From NCBI RefSeq assembly GCF_049852125.1, contig NZ_CP187532.1, forward strand, positions 744,001-808,000: DNA of 64,000 nt, in the 5' to 3' direction. A program made the position numbers and the translations under genes. The notes beneath the pieces are model-generated. The model saw nothing but the letters and a program-made list of their open reading frames with translations, searched no databases and was not told the DNA's origin. Source of the DNA: Senimuribacter sp049852125. Lineage in GTDB: Bacteria; Bacillota; Clostridia; Peptostreptococcales; Anaerovoracaceae. Below are positions 27,200 through 36,571 of this stretch, piece by piece. How positions within the stretch are numbered: position 1 is the stretch's first letter; each line of letters begins with the position of its first letter.

Positions 27200-30010
27200 A
27201 GCACAAACGCAGATCAATATGCTTCTGATGTATGGAAAGCTGCTAATCAGGTAACTACTACATACAAAGCTGCATATCAGAATGCAATTGAGCAACTGGA
27301 AGATACTACCGCTGATGGTGGATATCCAATTTCCAAAGAGGCTTGGTTATCTGCAGCAAAAGCATATGATGAAGCACAGCAGGCTTTAATCACCGCAAGA
27401 GCACAAGAATTAATTGGCTTATTTGATAAGTTAGGAACAGATGCTACTGTAACATCCTTAGTTGCATTGTTTGCAGTTGCAAAAGGTGATATTCTTGCAA
27501 CCGATGCACCGGCTGTTGGCGATGCTCCGACTATGAATGCTGCTGACATCTTAACTGGTATTCAGGAAACAACTGCGACGGATGGTTCCGGTTCTAAAGA
27601 TGTGGCGTATAGAACAGCATTTGAAGCATACAAACAGGCGCTTTTAACTGCCATTGCTGGCGTTAATACTTCTGTTTATTCAACAAAGGCTGTCGCATCT
27701 GAGGACAAAACTACAAGCAAAGAATATGTTGAACAATTCATTGAAGAACAGAAAGCAGCAGTAAACAGCGTTACAATTACAGCAACAGATGATGCTGCGG
27801 CTGTTGCACTTGCTTTTGGTAAATTGGGTAAGATCTCAGACAGAGCTTATACACCTGCGACTGGCGAAACAGAAGAAAGCTATGGTAGCTATGCCAACAG
27901 AGCGAATGGTACTGCAACAGGCAATCAGATTTCATTATTTGGTAAAACGTATAATGTAAATGATCCTACTAAGCAAGCAATTTCTTATGCTTTAACGGGA
28001 AAAACCTTCACTGTTGACGGTAAACCTGTAACAGTTATGACTACCGATGATGATGCAATCGCTGATGAATCTCTGTCTGCAAAGAAGGCAGCAAAGAAAG
28101 CCGCATTAGCAAGCGAATTAGCTGCTTTAAAAGAAGGTATTGTTACTTTAACAAGTGCAACAGATAAAGCAAACGCTCAGGCTTTTGCCGCTAGTTTTGA
28201 AACTGTAGTTCTGTATCAGATTGAAAATGCAGACAAAGCAAAGATTGACAATGTTAAGGTTGTAATTGATGGTGATGATGCGCAAGAGAAAGCAGCACAT
28301 GCAAAAGTTGCAGCAAACAATCATGCTAAAGCAAATATTGAAGCATACGCTACACTAGAAACCTATGCGAAAAAGCTTGCTGCAGAAGTTGACAATAAAG
28401 GCAAATTGGTTAGAGACGCAGATAAGATTCAGGCTGTTTTAGCTGAAGCAAAGAAAATTTATTATGTAACAGATACTACAGTCACTTCTTCTGTCGTTAC
28501 AGTTCCTGGTGTAGGCGGACCTGAAAAGGCAGAAACACTGATTAAAGATAACTGTAACGTTGTAGGCGAAGCAGATGCCTTTACTGCTGCTGCTGCTATA
28601 GCCGCTTTAAAAGCAGAATTGGCGGAAAAAGAACTTAATGCAGATGATAAAGGAAACACTTACTATGATAAAGAGTATCAGCAGGTAAAAGCTCTGTATG
28701 ATGCTAAGATTGCAAAGATTCAAGCTGCAACTACTGCAGATGAGTTAGATGATGCAAAGGATCACGCTGACTTGGAGAAAGCCCTTGCAAAAATTGACAA
28801 AGCTGATATTGTTGATTCTAAAATTGCAGGATGGGTTAGCGCTGCATATAATGGTGGATTATCTAACTATGTTGCATTAGTAAAAGTAGAGAGAAATAAC
28901 GAAGCTACTTTTGATGCTGCATATAAGGCAATGTTAGGTGTAACCAGTACCGTAACAGCTGCTTCTTGGAATACTTGGTATGCTAAGCAGGGTGCAAGAA
29001 CCGAAGCAGATGTAAAAGCACTTTACAGTACAGCATGTGCTGCAGTAAAAGCGCTCCCTACAAAGACTGCACTCGATACAGAAAAAGCTGCTGTTGAAGG
29101 ATTGATTGCTGCATTACCTGCAACAGTTACAGTTGCTGATAAGGACGCTATTGCAGCTGCGAAAGAAGCATTAGATACGTTTAAGGAAAAAGGCGGATCT
29201 GGTGTTAAGAATGAATATTCACTCAATCTTAAAATTGCTGCTCTGAAAGCCGCTTTGCAAAAAGAGATTACAGATGCTGTTTTAGCTTTACCAGCAGGTA
29301 TTAATGCAAAAGTGGAAAATAAAGACGCATTTAAGGCCGCAATGGATAAAATGGTTGCTTACAACGACTTAGCAACAGACATTTTCGGTGAATCCGAGGC
29401 CACATATAAAACCAATAATGCGCAGTATGATAAAGTTAAGTTAGCGTTAGATACTATCAAGGGAATCGAAAAGAAAGCAATTCTTAATGCTATTGATGCA
29501 CTTCCAATTAATATCACAATGGCTGATAAGGAAGCAGTAGAAGCTGCAAGAGCATTATATGATGCATATGTAGCAGAATACAGTGATCCAGACAGTGGCG
29601 TTCTTGGAGATGCTAGAAATGATTTCTCTACAGACTCTGCTAGAATTGCAGAATTGATTGCTGCAGAAAAGGAATTAGAGAAAGCAGCAGAAAAAGAAAA
29701 AGCTGCTCAAATCAAAGCTGTAGAGTCCCTGAAGGTCAAGGCTTCCTCCAAAGCTGCGAAGGGTAAGATCACTGTAAAATGGACTGTAAAGGGCGATGCA
29801 TCCGGTATTGACGGATACAGAGTTTACAAATCCAAGAAGGCTAACAGTGGATACAAATTCATAGGTAAAACTAAGAAGCTGTCCATGGCTAACAAAAAGG
29901 ATCTGAAGAAGGGTACTAGATACTTCTACAAGGTTAGAGCTTACAAGGTAGTTGATGGTAAGACTTATTACTCCGATTACTCCAATAAGGCTAACAGAAT
30001 TGCTAAATAA
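27119..30010 (+). CDS. Secreted alpha-helical repeat surface protein 2 with C-terminal FnIII-like domain
   Basis: A 963-residue paralogue of the proteins at 17785 and 33327. The signal peptide is identical to theirs (cleavage after AFA), and the last about 95 residues are nearly identical to protein 1, also at DNA level through the terminator. The middle is different: helical, Ala/Asp/Lys/Thr-rich, with several repeats of the form LPATVTVADKDAIAAAKEALD, notably at about 655-690, 715-745 and 790-830. It lacks a sortase signal and S-layer homology repeats. The gene is flanked by complete copies of the shared 5' and 3' segments, so it looks like one cassette of a variable surface family. Confidence 0.8.
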   Translation: MKKFLTVLLALSVVFTYSFSAVGTAFASTNADQYASDVWKAANQVTTTYKAAYQNAIEQLEDTTADGGYPISKEAWLSAAKAYDEAQQALITARAQELIGLFDKLGTDATVTSLVALFAVAKGDILATDAPAVGDAPTMNAADILTGIQETTATDGSGSKDVAYRTAFEAYKQALLTAIAGVNTSVYSTKAVASEDKTTSKEYVEQFIEEQKAAVNSVTITATDDAAAVALAFGKLGKISDRAYTPATGETEESYGSYANRANGTATGNQISLFGKTYNVNDPTKQAISYALTGKTFTVDGKPVTVMTTDDDAIADESLSAKKAAKKAALASELAALKEGIVTLTSATDKANAQAFAASFETVVLYQIENADKAKIDNVKVVIDGDDAQEKAAHAKVAANNHAKANIEAYATLETYAKKLAAEVDNKGKLVRDADKIQAVLAEAKKIYYVTDTTVTSSVVTVPGVGGPEKAETLIKDNCNVVGEADAFTAAAAIAALKAELAEKELNADDKGNTYYDKEYQQVKALYDAKIAKIQAATTADELDDAKDHADLEKALAKIDKADIVDSKIAGWVSAAYNGGLSNYVALVKVERNNEATFDAAYKAMLGVTSTVTAASWNTWYAKQGARTEADVKALYSTACAAVKALPTKTALDTEKAAVEGLIAALPATVTVADKDAIAAAKEALDTFKEKGGSGVKNEYSLNLKIAALKAALQKEITDAVLALPAGINAKVENKDAFKAAMDKMVAYNDLATDIFGESEATYKTNNAQYDKVKLALDTIKGIEKKAILNAIDALPINITMADKEAVEAARALYDAYVAEYSDPDSGVLGDARNDFSTDSARIAELIAAEKELEKAAEKEKAAQIKAVESLKVKASSKAAKGKITVKWTVKGDASGIDGYRVYKSKKANSGYKFIGKTKKLSMANKKDLKKGTRYFYKVRAYKVVDGKTYYSDYSNKANRIAK

Positions 30011-30038
30011 TTGACTAGATACTTCATGTAATCAATGA

Positions 30039-30067
30039 AGAAGGCCGGAATTCCGGCCTTCTTTTTT
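30039..30067 (+). terminator. Terminator of surface protein 2
   Basis: The same 24-nt palindrome as after surface gene 1 (30039-30062), followed by a T-run. Upstream sequence (TTGACTAGATACTTCATG) also matches copy 1 with one change. Confidence 0.95.
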
Positions 30068-30358
30068 AGTAGCTTTCAGTATTACAAGAGACGGTTTCAA
30101 CGATTTTTCATGAACTGTTCTCGCTTCGCTGTCAGTTCCGCTTTGTCATCTACATCGAGATGAAACAGTAAAAAAGATATTTTACAAATCGTTGATCTCA
30201 CGGATAAAGCGCTCGTTTCTTTAAAAAATCTCTTATCAAATCTGAGACTGTGAAAAAAAGTCTGTAAATTACCTTCTATGGTAATTTGAAACTATGAAAC
30301 CTTTGAAATTTCAATAGTTCTTAGTTGAAAATAATATAATACATGTTTTTAGCCATGT

Positions 30359-30387
30359 CAAGGACTCCTTTCTCTGAAGGAGTCCTT
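30359..30387 (-). terminator. Hairpin terminator of the IS256 transposase gene
   Basis: AAGGACTCC and GGAGTCCTT (about 30359-30387) form a perfect stem downstream of the transposase stop. It is conserved in the partial IS end at 48032-48060. Confidence 0.75.
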
Positions 30388-30405
30388 GCATGCTTTTATT
30401 TTGTA

Positions 30406-31647
30406 TTAAACAGGAAAACGATCCCCATACATGATGGAAAATTCTCCATAAACTTTACCCCAGTTTCTTAAAGACTGTGTCCATTTCTTCGTTGCTTGTA
30501 AGGTTGCAAGATACAGTGATTTCAATAGTGCCTTGTCGTTTGGGAATACTGTGCGCTGCCGATTCAATTTCTTGTAGGTACTGTTCAGACTTTCGATGGC
30601 ATTCGTCGTATAAATCACCTTTCTCACATCTATAGAGAATTTGAAGATGGGCGTTAATACATCCCAGTTCTTCTCCCAGATCTTCATCGCGTTTGGATAT
30701 TTATCATTCCACTTTTCTGTTACAATTTGCAATGCTTCATATCCTTGTTTCTCATCCGGTGCCAGATAGATTGATTTCAAATCTCCGGCAAAAGCTTTCA
30801 TATCTTTGTAGGACACATATTTCAGCGTATTGCGTATTTGGTGTACAATGCATCTTTGATACTCCGTATCCGGATAGGCTGCTTGAATTGCTTCTTTGAT
30901 CCCGCTAAGTCCATCTGCACAGATGACCATGATATCCTTGACTCCTCGATTTTTTAGGCTGTTTAGTACACCTAGCCAGTATTTGCTGCTCTCATTCTCT
31001 CCAATTTCAAGATGAATGACATCTTTCATCCCGTCCAGAGTATATCCTAAAATTACATAAGCTGCCAGTTTTCTAATCTGATTATCTTCCCTGACTGAAA
31101 AATGTACCGCATCAATGAAAATGATTGGGTAGATTTCGTCTAGAGGGCGTTTCTGCCAGTCATCAATTTCCTGCAGAATCTTATCTGTTACATCAGAGAT
31201 AAAACCTTCACTACATTCGAATCCATAGATTTCTTCAATCTGTTCTGAGATTTGTCTTGTGGTAAGCCCTCTTGCATACATGCTGATGATTTTCTGATCA
31301 ATCTCAGGGATATCCTTTTGACGCTTTTTTACTACCTGTGGTTCGAACGTACTGTTCCTGTCTTGTGGTACACTGATTTCAAACTCTCCATAGTTACTGC
31401 GTACTTTTTTAGATTTTGTACCATTGCGGTAATTATCGCTGTCACTGCGTTCATAGTTACCGTAGCCGAGATGTTCATCCATTTCAGCTTCCATCATGGA
31501 TTTGATGGTGCCACCTAATAGGTCTTTTAAGGCCTCCTGAATATCATCTGCTGTTTCGATGTCGTATTCTTCCAGTAATGCTGCAATGATGTTCTTTTTT
31601 CCTTCTGTCAGTGGTTTTACCTTGTATACTTCCTTTTTCTTTGCCAT
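30406..31647 (-). CDS. IS256-family (mutator) transposase
   Basis: Cut-and-paste DDE transposase. The protein from MAKKKEVYKV is 413 residues and complete. Family motifs include the N-terminal LLGGTIKSMMEAEMDEHLGY, NYRNGTKSKKV, FIDAVHFSVRE (first catalytic Asp), ICADGLSGIKEAI (second Asp), CIVHQIRNTLKYV and the glutamate region TTNAIESLNSTYKKLNRQR. The start at 31647 is chosen because AGGAGG lies about 10 nt upstream; a longer frame begins at 31683. No frameshift is seen, so the element may still be active. Confidence 0.95.
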   Translation of the reverse strand: MAKKKEVYKVKPLTEGKKNIIAALLEEYDIETADDIQEALKDLLGGTIKSMMEAEMDEHLGYGNYERSDSDNYRNGTKSKKVRSNYGEFEISVPQDRNSTFEPQVVKKRQKDIPEIDQKIISMYARGLTTRQISEQIEEIYGFECSEGFISDVTDKILQEIDDWQKRPLDEIYPIIFIDAVHFSVREDNQIRKLAAYVILGYTLDGMKDVIHLEIGENESSKYWLGVLNSLKNRGVKDIMVICADGLSGIKEAIQAAYPDTEYQRCIVHQIRNTLKYVSYKDMKAFAGDLKSIYLAPDEKQGYEALQIVTEKWNDKYPNAMKIWEKNWDVLTPIFKFSIDVRKVIYTTNAIESLNSTYKKLNRQRTVFPNDKALLKSLYLATLQATKKWTQSLRNWGKVYGEFSIMYGDRFPV

Positions 31648-31886
31648 TTTAAAAAGCCTCCTATGATAATTTGATTTTACCATAGAAGGCCTTTTTCTTT
31701 TACCTATTTACAGACTTTTTTTCACAGTCTCATCAAAATCGCATAGTTATAATTATTTCAGTATGAATATAAATATTTTTTATCTGTTCAGGCATTTTAA
31801 CAATATCAGCAGTAACGTTGCAATTTCAATAATGGCAATGAGAAAGTGAACCGTTACTTTCAGTACTTTTTTGGTACTTTTCACCC

Positions 31887-32972
31887 TTAAATATTGTCTT
31901 CAATTTTGGAAAATTCTGTGTTAAGGCGATCTGCCATTTCGAATTGTCTGCTTGGAAACATGTGAGCATAATGCAACGTGATATCGATGCTTTCATGTCC
32001 CATCCTATTGGCAATATCCACAGGTGTAAAACCCATAGAAATTAACAGCGAAACGTGAGAATGACGCAAATCATGTATACGTATACGTTTTACACCTGCA
32101 GCCTGCGCGCCGCGGCTCATCTCTGTATGCAAAAAGTTTCTTGACATGGTGAATATTCTCTTTTTGGAATTGGTTCTTCGCTTACGCCGCAGATACTTTT
32201 TCATTTCGTCGCAAAGGAAGTCCGGAAGCGCGATCATTCTATTGCTTTTTTCTGTTTTTGGAGGAGTAATAAAATCCTTTTTCTCAAGCCTTTGATAAGA
32301 TTTATTTATATTTAAAACCTTTTTCTCAAAATCAAAATCGGCTCCAGTTAAGGCTTGCAATTCACCGATACGTATCCCGCACCAGTAGAGTATTTCAAAT
32401 GCATAAAACGAATCGGGATTATCTTTAATTGCCTGAGAAAAACGCAGATATTCGCTCTTAGTCCAAACCTGCATTTCTTTGGTTTTTTCGCCGCCCATGC
32501 TACCTGCCTTGCGAACAGGATTCTCTGGTAAATTATATAACCGCACGGCGTGATTGAAAATTGCACTCAGTTGATTATTGATAGTGCGTAAATATGTTTC
32601 TGCATAGCCTTTACCTTTATTGTCACGATAGTTCATCATCAAATTTTGCCATTTAACAATATCTGACGCTGTAATGTCTGACACGATTTTTTCCTCGAAA
32701 TAGGGAATGATTTTTAACTGAATAATACGTTCCTTCGTAAGCCATGTCGTATGCTTTATGCGTGGCTTTACGTCTTGGGTGTAAAGATCGACAAAAGCCT
32801 TAAAGCTAATATTTACATTGCCTGATTTTGTTTCAATGAAATTTCTTTCCCACTTTAATGCTTCTTTTTTTGTAGAAAAACCTGTTTTTTTCTTTTTGAT
32901 GTTTTTGCCATTCATGTGGCGATAGTAAAATGACACATACCATGTCCCATTGGGATTTTTATATGCTGGCAT
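31887..32972 (-). CDS. Tyrosine recombinase / phage-type integrase
   Basis: A 361-residue site-specific recombinase of the Tn916/phage Int kind. It has an AP2-like arm-binding N-terminus (KNPNGTWYVSFYYRHMNGK), a SAM-like core-binding domain (about 55-150) and a catalytic domain. The catalytic residues are all present: R201 (CGIRIGEL), H300 and R303 (HDLRH), H326 (MGHESID) and Y335 (HYAHMF). AAGGAGGAG precedes the ATG. No excisionase, repressor or phage structural gene is next to it, so it is either the relic of an integrated element or a resident recombinase. Its position between the two oppositely oriented surface genes is notable. Confidence 0.93.
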   Translation of the reverse strand: MPAYKNPNGTWYVSFYYRHMNGKNIKKKKTGFSTKKEALKWERNFIETKSGNVNISFKAFVDLYTQDVKPRIKHTTWLTKERIIQLKIIPYFEEKIVSDITASDIVKWQNLMMNYRDNKGKGYAETYLRTINNQLSAIFNHAVRLYNLPENPVRKAGSMGGEKTKEMQVWTKSEYLRFSQAIKDNPDSFYAFEILYWCGIRIGELQALTGADFDFEKKVLNINKSYQRLEKKDFITPPKTEKSNRMIALPDFLCDEMKKYLRRKRRTNSKKRIFTMSRNFLHTEMSRGAQAAGVKRIRIHDLRHSHVSLLISMGFTPVDIANRMGHESIDITLHYAHMFPSRQFEMADRLNTEFSKIEDNI

Positions 32973-33109
32973 GATAACTCCTCCTTGATGATATTATTTT
33001 ATAAGCTCTGTTATTCCATTATATAACAAAAAACATCTGTAAAAGATTGAGAATTATGGGCCATGAAAATTGTGAATATATGGGAAGGATTTTGTCGAAA
33101 ATAAAGCTC

Positions 33110-33134
33110 TTTTAGTACTAGAAAGGTACTAAAA
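33110..33134. promoter_or_regulatory. Inverted repeat upstream of the integrase
   Basis: TTTTAGTAC (33110-33118) and GTACTAAAA (33126-33134) are perfect complements around 7 nt. A related AGTAC...GGTACT pair occurs at the 3' side of the integrase gene (about 31861-31878). They could be recombinase arm sites, an operator or a hairpin. Confidence 0.35.
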
Positions 33135-33270
33135 TGATTTGAACAAAAACTTTTGTTTCAGGTTGAAATTACAGGGTTTCTATGTCTTTCGTGTAATAAC
33201 GGCAATCAAAAATTGCAATTGAATATAAATTCACTATAGTGAGTGTAAATTCATTCTCGGCTTGGATTTA

Positions 33271-33303
33271 AAGAAAAGAAGGCCGGAAATTCCGACCTTC
33301 TTC
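33271..33303 (-). terminator. Terminator of surface protein 3
   Basis: A variant of the shared palindrome (AGAAGGCCGGAA, one extra base, TTCCGACCTTCT), with the A-rich left flank giving a U-run on the minus strand. Confidence 0.85.
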
Positions 33304-33326
33304 GTAGTTCTGCAATTTGGAATCCA

Positions 33327-35849
33327 TTATTTTGCGATTCTGTTAGCCTTATTAGACCAGTCAGAGTACAGCTTCTTACCGTCAACTACCTTATAAGCTC
33401 TAACTTTGTAGAAGTATCTAGTACCCTTCTTCAGTCCTTTTTTATTGTCCATGTACTGCTTTTTAGTCTTGCCCATGAACTTATAACCCTTCTGAGACTT
33501 CTTTGACTTGTATACCTGGAATCCGTCAGCTACAGAAGCGTCTCCCTTAACCTTCCATTTGATCGTGATCTTGCCTTTTACAGCCTTGGAAGATGCAACG
33601 ATTTTCAGCGTTTCAACTGATACTGCCAGTTTCTTTTCTGCATTCAACAGATCAGCATAAAGTTCTTCGTTGAATTTCAATTTGCTTCTGATAGATAATA
33701 CATCATAAGCAGCTCTTGCAGCTTCAACAGCTTCCTTTGTAGGATTTGCGCCTAAAGCAGCAACTTTGTCAGCAGCATCTTTAACTCTCGCGGCTTCTAA
33801 TGCAGCTTCAGCGGCTTCCAACTTAGCAATATTGGCTGGTCCTGCATATTCAGTATAGTCACCATAAGTGTTTTCTAAAGCATCCAATGCTGCTCTTGCA
33901 GCTTCAATTGCTTCAGCATCGTTAACTGTTACGGTAGCCGGAAGCGCACGGATCTGGTTTTTAACTGCGGTCGCTTCTAAATAAATTAAGTCAGAAAGAG
34001 CACCACTGAGAGCGAGTCTGTTCTTAACATCAATTTTATTCGCGCCTGGCAGTCCAAGATAATCCTCATAAGCATTCTGCGCTGCAAGAACAGCATCTTT
34101 GTTAGCGATTTCGATTGTTTTTGGCAGAGCTGCGATTAAAGCATCGACTGCTTTTGCAGCTTCAGCACGTTCAGCATCGGACTTAACATTTACTAATGCG
34201 GCAATAGCTTTATCGTAGTTTTCTTTGACAATCTTATCGATTTCTGCTTTTGTCAACTCAGCATCTTCTGCTGCGACAACAGCATCTCTCAGAACTTGTT
34301 TTGCATTTTCAACAGCATCAAGCTTTGTTTTCACAGAATATCCTTTGGTACCAACAACAGCATCAAAGTATTTACCAAATGCATCACTGTAACCTAATGC
34401 GGCAATTCTGGCGTCTGTTGTAGATTCCAGAGCATTGATTTCAGCAGTAGTTAAAATTGCTCCCATATCAGCAACTGCTTTTTTAACAACTGCATCAACA
34501 TCGGCAACATCATCCGCAAGAAGAATATCTTCTTCAGCTTTAATCTGAATAGCGATTACTTTTGCTTTTCTTTCACCAGACCAATTGGATGCAGCAAACG
34601 TTGTATCATTATTGACACCGGTTTTTACTTCACCAGTGATGTAAAGAATCTGCTGTTCTTTATAGGACTGCAGAGGATACTCCTGTTCAATAACACGGTT
34701 CATTGTGCTGTCAACCAGACTTTTTACCAGTGTGTTGCTGCTGCTTTTGATATCGGCATAGGCTGCAACAGAAATTGCTTCGAGAACGTCATTATAAGCC
34801 TTTTCTACATCTTTTGCAGCATATTTTAGAGTGCCGTCTGCTTTTCTCTCAGCTTTTTTCGCATCAGCCAATTCTTTCGCGTAATTTTTCAGAAGATCAA
34901 CATTATCCAGTATCGCTAAATCATTATAAAATTCAGCGTTGAATATCGAAGCAGCTGTTGTTGCGAAGGTGATTTTAATGACATTTTCAACATCATTGAT
35001 TTTAGTTACTGCATTTTCATCTGCGGCTGCTGCCTCAATCTGATCCTCAAAGAAATTAACCATCTTTGCTACATCGTTAATTACAGTTTTCTGCTGAGCA
35101 ATTTCTGTTGCATTAGTTGCAGTTGCGGCTCCAACTGCATCAATAAAAGCATCTGACATTGTACCTAATGTCTTGACAGCTGCTTTCTTTGCATCAGCTA
35201 CTTTCTGTGTGCTATCAGCAACCGTAGGCTGTGTTTTCAGGAAATCAGCCATTGCCTTTACAACATCAGTTCTTAATGACTTGATGGCGTTTGCTTTATT
35301 CTCAACTGTTGCGGTCGGCGCAGAGAAAGCATTTACTGCTACATCAAATTTGCTCGTTTTCAGAGTAGAAATTTGATTTTTGATAGCTTGTTTTGCAGCA
35401 TCTGTATATCCCTTTAATTCAGGATCCAAAGCTGCTTCTGCTGCTGCTTTGTCGATATCAAATTGAGCTTTGAGCAGCTTTTCATAAGTTCGTGTAGGGC
35501 CTTCGAATAGCTCATCATGAAACCCTTCGACGGTATTTACAGCAGACCATTCGTTGTCCCAGTTACTTGTAACTTTGGAAAGCTTTTCAGTATATTTGAT
35601 GACCAAGTCATCGATACCGGCATTTACTACTGATTCGGAAATAACTCCGTTGGCATCGTCGTCTGTCTTCATGTACTTATAACCATCGTACGCGATAGCC
35701 TTTTTTGCAGCTTCAACAACCTCAGTGAAAGCTTCTAAAGACTCCTTTTCTGAAGCGCTTGGCGTTGCTGCAAAAGCAGTTCCTACAGCGCTGAAGCTAT
35801 AAGTGAAGACAACTGACAATGCAAGAAGCACTGTTAAAAATTTCTTCAT
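33327..35849 (-). CDS. Secreted alpha-helical repeat surface protein 3 with C-terminal FnIII-like domain
   Basis: An 840-residue paralogue on the opposite strand. It has the same signal peptide as the other two. The C-terminal lysine-rich FnIII-like domain (VETLKIVASSK... GYKFMGKTKK... KVRAYKVVDGKKLYSDWS) is clearly related but more diverged than between proteins 1 and 2. The helical body has repeats such as LPATVTVNDAEAIEAARAALD (about 638-660) and NPTKEAVEAARAAYD (about 705). The promoter/leader cassette is the exact inverted copy of those at 17689 and 27023. Function is presumably the same as its paralogues, with different surface specificity. Confidence 0.8.
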   Translation of the reverse strand: MKKFLTVLLALSVVFTYSFSAVGTAFAATPSASEKESLEAFTEVVEAAKKAIAYDGYKYMKTDDDANGVISESVVNAGIDDLVIKYTEKLSKVTSNWDNEWSAVNTVEGFHDELFEGPTRTYEKLLKAQFDIDKAAAEAALDPELKGYTDAAKQAIKNQISTLKTSKFDVAVNAFSAPTATVENKANAIKSLRTDVVKAMADFLKTQPTVADSTQKVADAKKAAVKTLGTMSDAFIDAVGAATATNATEIAQQKTVINDVAKMVNFFEDQIEAAAADENAVTKINDVENVIKITFATTAASIFNAEFYNDLAILDNVDLLKNYAKELADAKKAERKADGTLKYAAKDVEKAYNDVLEAISVAAYADIKSSSNTLVKSLVDSTMNRVIEQEYPLQSYKEQQILYITGEVKTGVNNDTTFAASNWSGERKAKVIAIQIKAEEDILLADDVADVDAVVKKAVADMGAILTTAEINALESTTDARIAALGYSDAFGKYFDAVVGTKGYSVKTKLDAVENAKQVLRDAVVAAEDAELTKAEIDKIVKENYDKAIAALVNVKSDAERAEAAKAVDALIAALPKTIEIANKDAVLAAQNAYEDYLGLPGANKIDVKNRLALSGALSDLIYLEATAVKNQIRALPATVTVNDAEAIEAARAALDALENTYGDYTEYAGPANIAKLEAAEAALEAARVKDAADKVAALGANPTKEAVEAARAAYDVLSIRSKLKFNEELYADLLNAEKKLAVSVETLKIVASSKAVKGKITIKWKVKGDASVADGFQVYKSKKSQKGYKFMGKTKKQYMDNKKGLKKGTRYFYKVRAYKVVDGKKLYSDWSNKANRIAK

Positions 35850-35945
35850 TTTAAGAATTCCTCCCTCTTTTTAGTTCTTTTTTTAAGATTATAGTTATAC
35901 GCGTTTTTGCGCAAAACTGGTAAATGAAATTACAGTTCACAATGA
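35769..35945 (-). repeat. Surface-gene 5' cassette, copy 3 (inverted)
   Basis: An exact inverted copy of the promoter/leader/signal-peptide segment. Its outer edge extends the small palindrome to ACAGTTCA-TTG-TGAACTGT (35933-35951). Confidence 0.93.
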
Positions 35946-36333
35946 ACTGTAAAAAAATCCGAATTAAGCGATTGCTAATTTGGAATTTTTTGTTTCTGCA
36001 GAAACGATCTTTGATAAATCTAATAACCATTATAAGGATTAGAGCGCAGGATGCTGCCGGGACTTGAACCAGCTGCGTCCTTTTTTTGTAATATTTATCA
36101 TGAAAAGGGCGCGCTTTTATCTTCTGATTTCGCAAGGCGCCCTAAATTCTCTTGAAATCAGAGGAAAGGGGCGTTTCATCGGCGTGCCGCAACCGCAGCG
36201 CGGAGGAGTAGATTGCCAATTCAATCAAAAAAGGAAAAAATGACATTTTGCGATTGCAAAGCACGGTTGTTAGCTGAATGATTCCATTATATTCCATAAA
36301 TTTCTGATTCCGATGAAGCTGTAGGTTGATGCC

Positions 36334-36363
36334 AGCCGAAATCCGCCCCTTTCGGCTATTTTT
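36334..36363 (+). terminator. Terminator-like hairpin
   Basis: AGCCGAAA (36334-36341) pairs perfectly with TTTCGGCT (36350-36357), loop TCCGCCCC, followed by ATTTTT. No upstream plus-strand gene is visible. Confidence 0.55.
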
Positions 36364-36400
36364 GAAACAAAAAAGGATGTGTACAGCTAATGCGCATTTT

Positions 36401-36449
36401 AAATCCGCCCCTTTTTATGGTATTTGAGCGCAAAAAGGGGCAGATTTTT
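36401..36449 (+). terminator. Strong terminator-like hairpin
   Basis: AAATCCGCCCCTTTTT and AAAAAGGGGCAGATTTTT form a long stem with one mismatch. It is also usable on the minus strand. No adjacent gene upstream explains it. Confidence 0.55.
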
Positions 36450-36571
36450 CTGACCGCTGTCCTTTGTAATAGAAGTTTGTTTTCGTGTTTGCTGTGAGGG
36501 GATGTGAAAGTTTGATTGTAATGAACAATAAACCATGATAAAATAAGAGCAATAAACGGCAAGGAGTATGT

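Larger units (their letters stand above)
30243..31732 (-). mobile_element. IS256-family insertion sequence
   Basis: A perfect 27-bp terminal inverted repeat (TGAGACTGTG... at 30243-30269 and its complement at 31706-31732) encloses one transposase gene and its terminator. Length is about 1.49 kb, within the family range. The immediate flanks (ATCAAATC left, TCAAAATC right) are similar but do not form a clean 8-bp duplication, so the exact ends may be off by a base or the duplication has decayed. A partial second copy of its left end is at 48020-48160. Confidence 0.92.
35946..36571. other. Non-coding stretch with several hairpins
   Basis: No convincing gene. It contains a tRNA T-arm-like string on the minus strand (GGTTCAAGTCCCGGC, 36058-36072) without a full tRNA around it. 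GGGCGC/GCGCCC arms lie at about 36107-36143. There are also two terminator-like hairpins. ATCCGCCCCTTT occurs twice (36341 and 36403). It looks like decayed sequence, possibly former mobile-element edge material near the integrase. Confidence 0.5.

Noticed and set aside
31887..32972. Prophage or integrative element around the integrase
   Set aside because: No structural, replication, excision or conjugation genes are adjacent and no paired attachment sites could be identified.
35851..36135. 94-codon minus-strand frame upstream of surface gene 3
   Set aside because: It covers the conserved promoter/leader cassette, whose copies at 17.7 and 27.0 kb do not keep this frame open.
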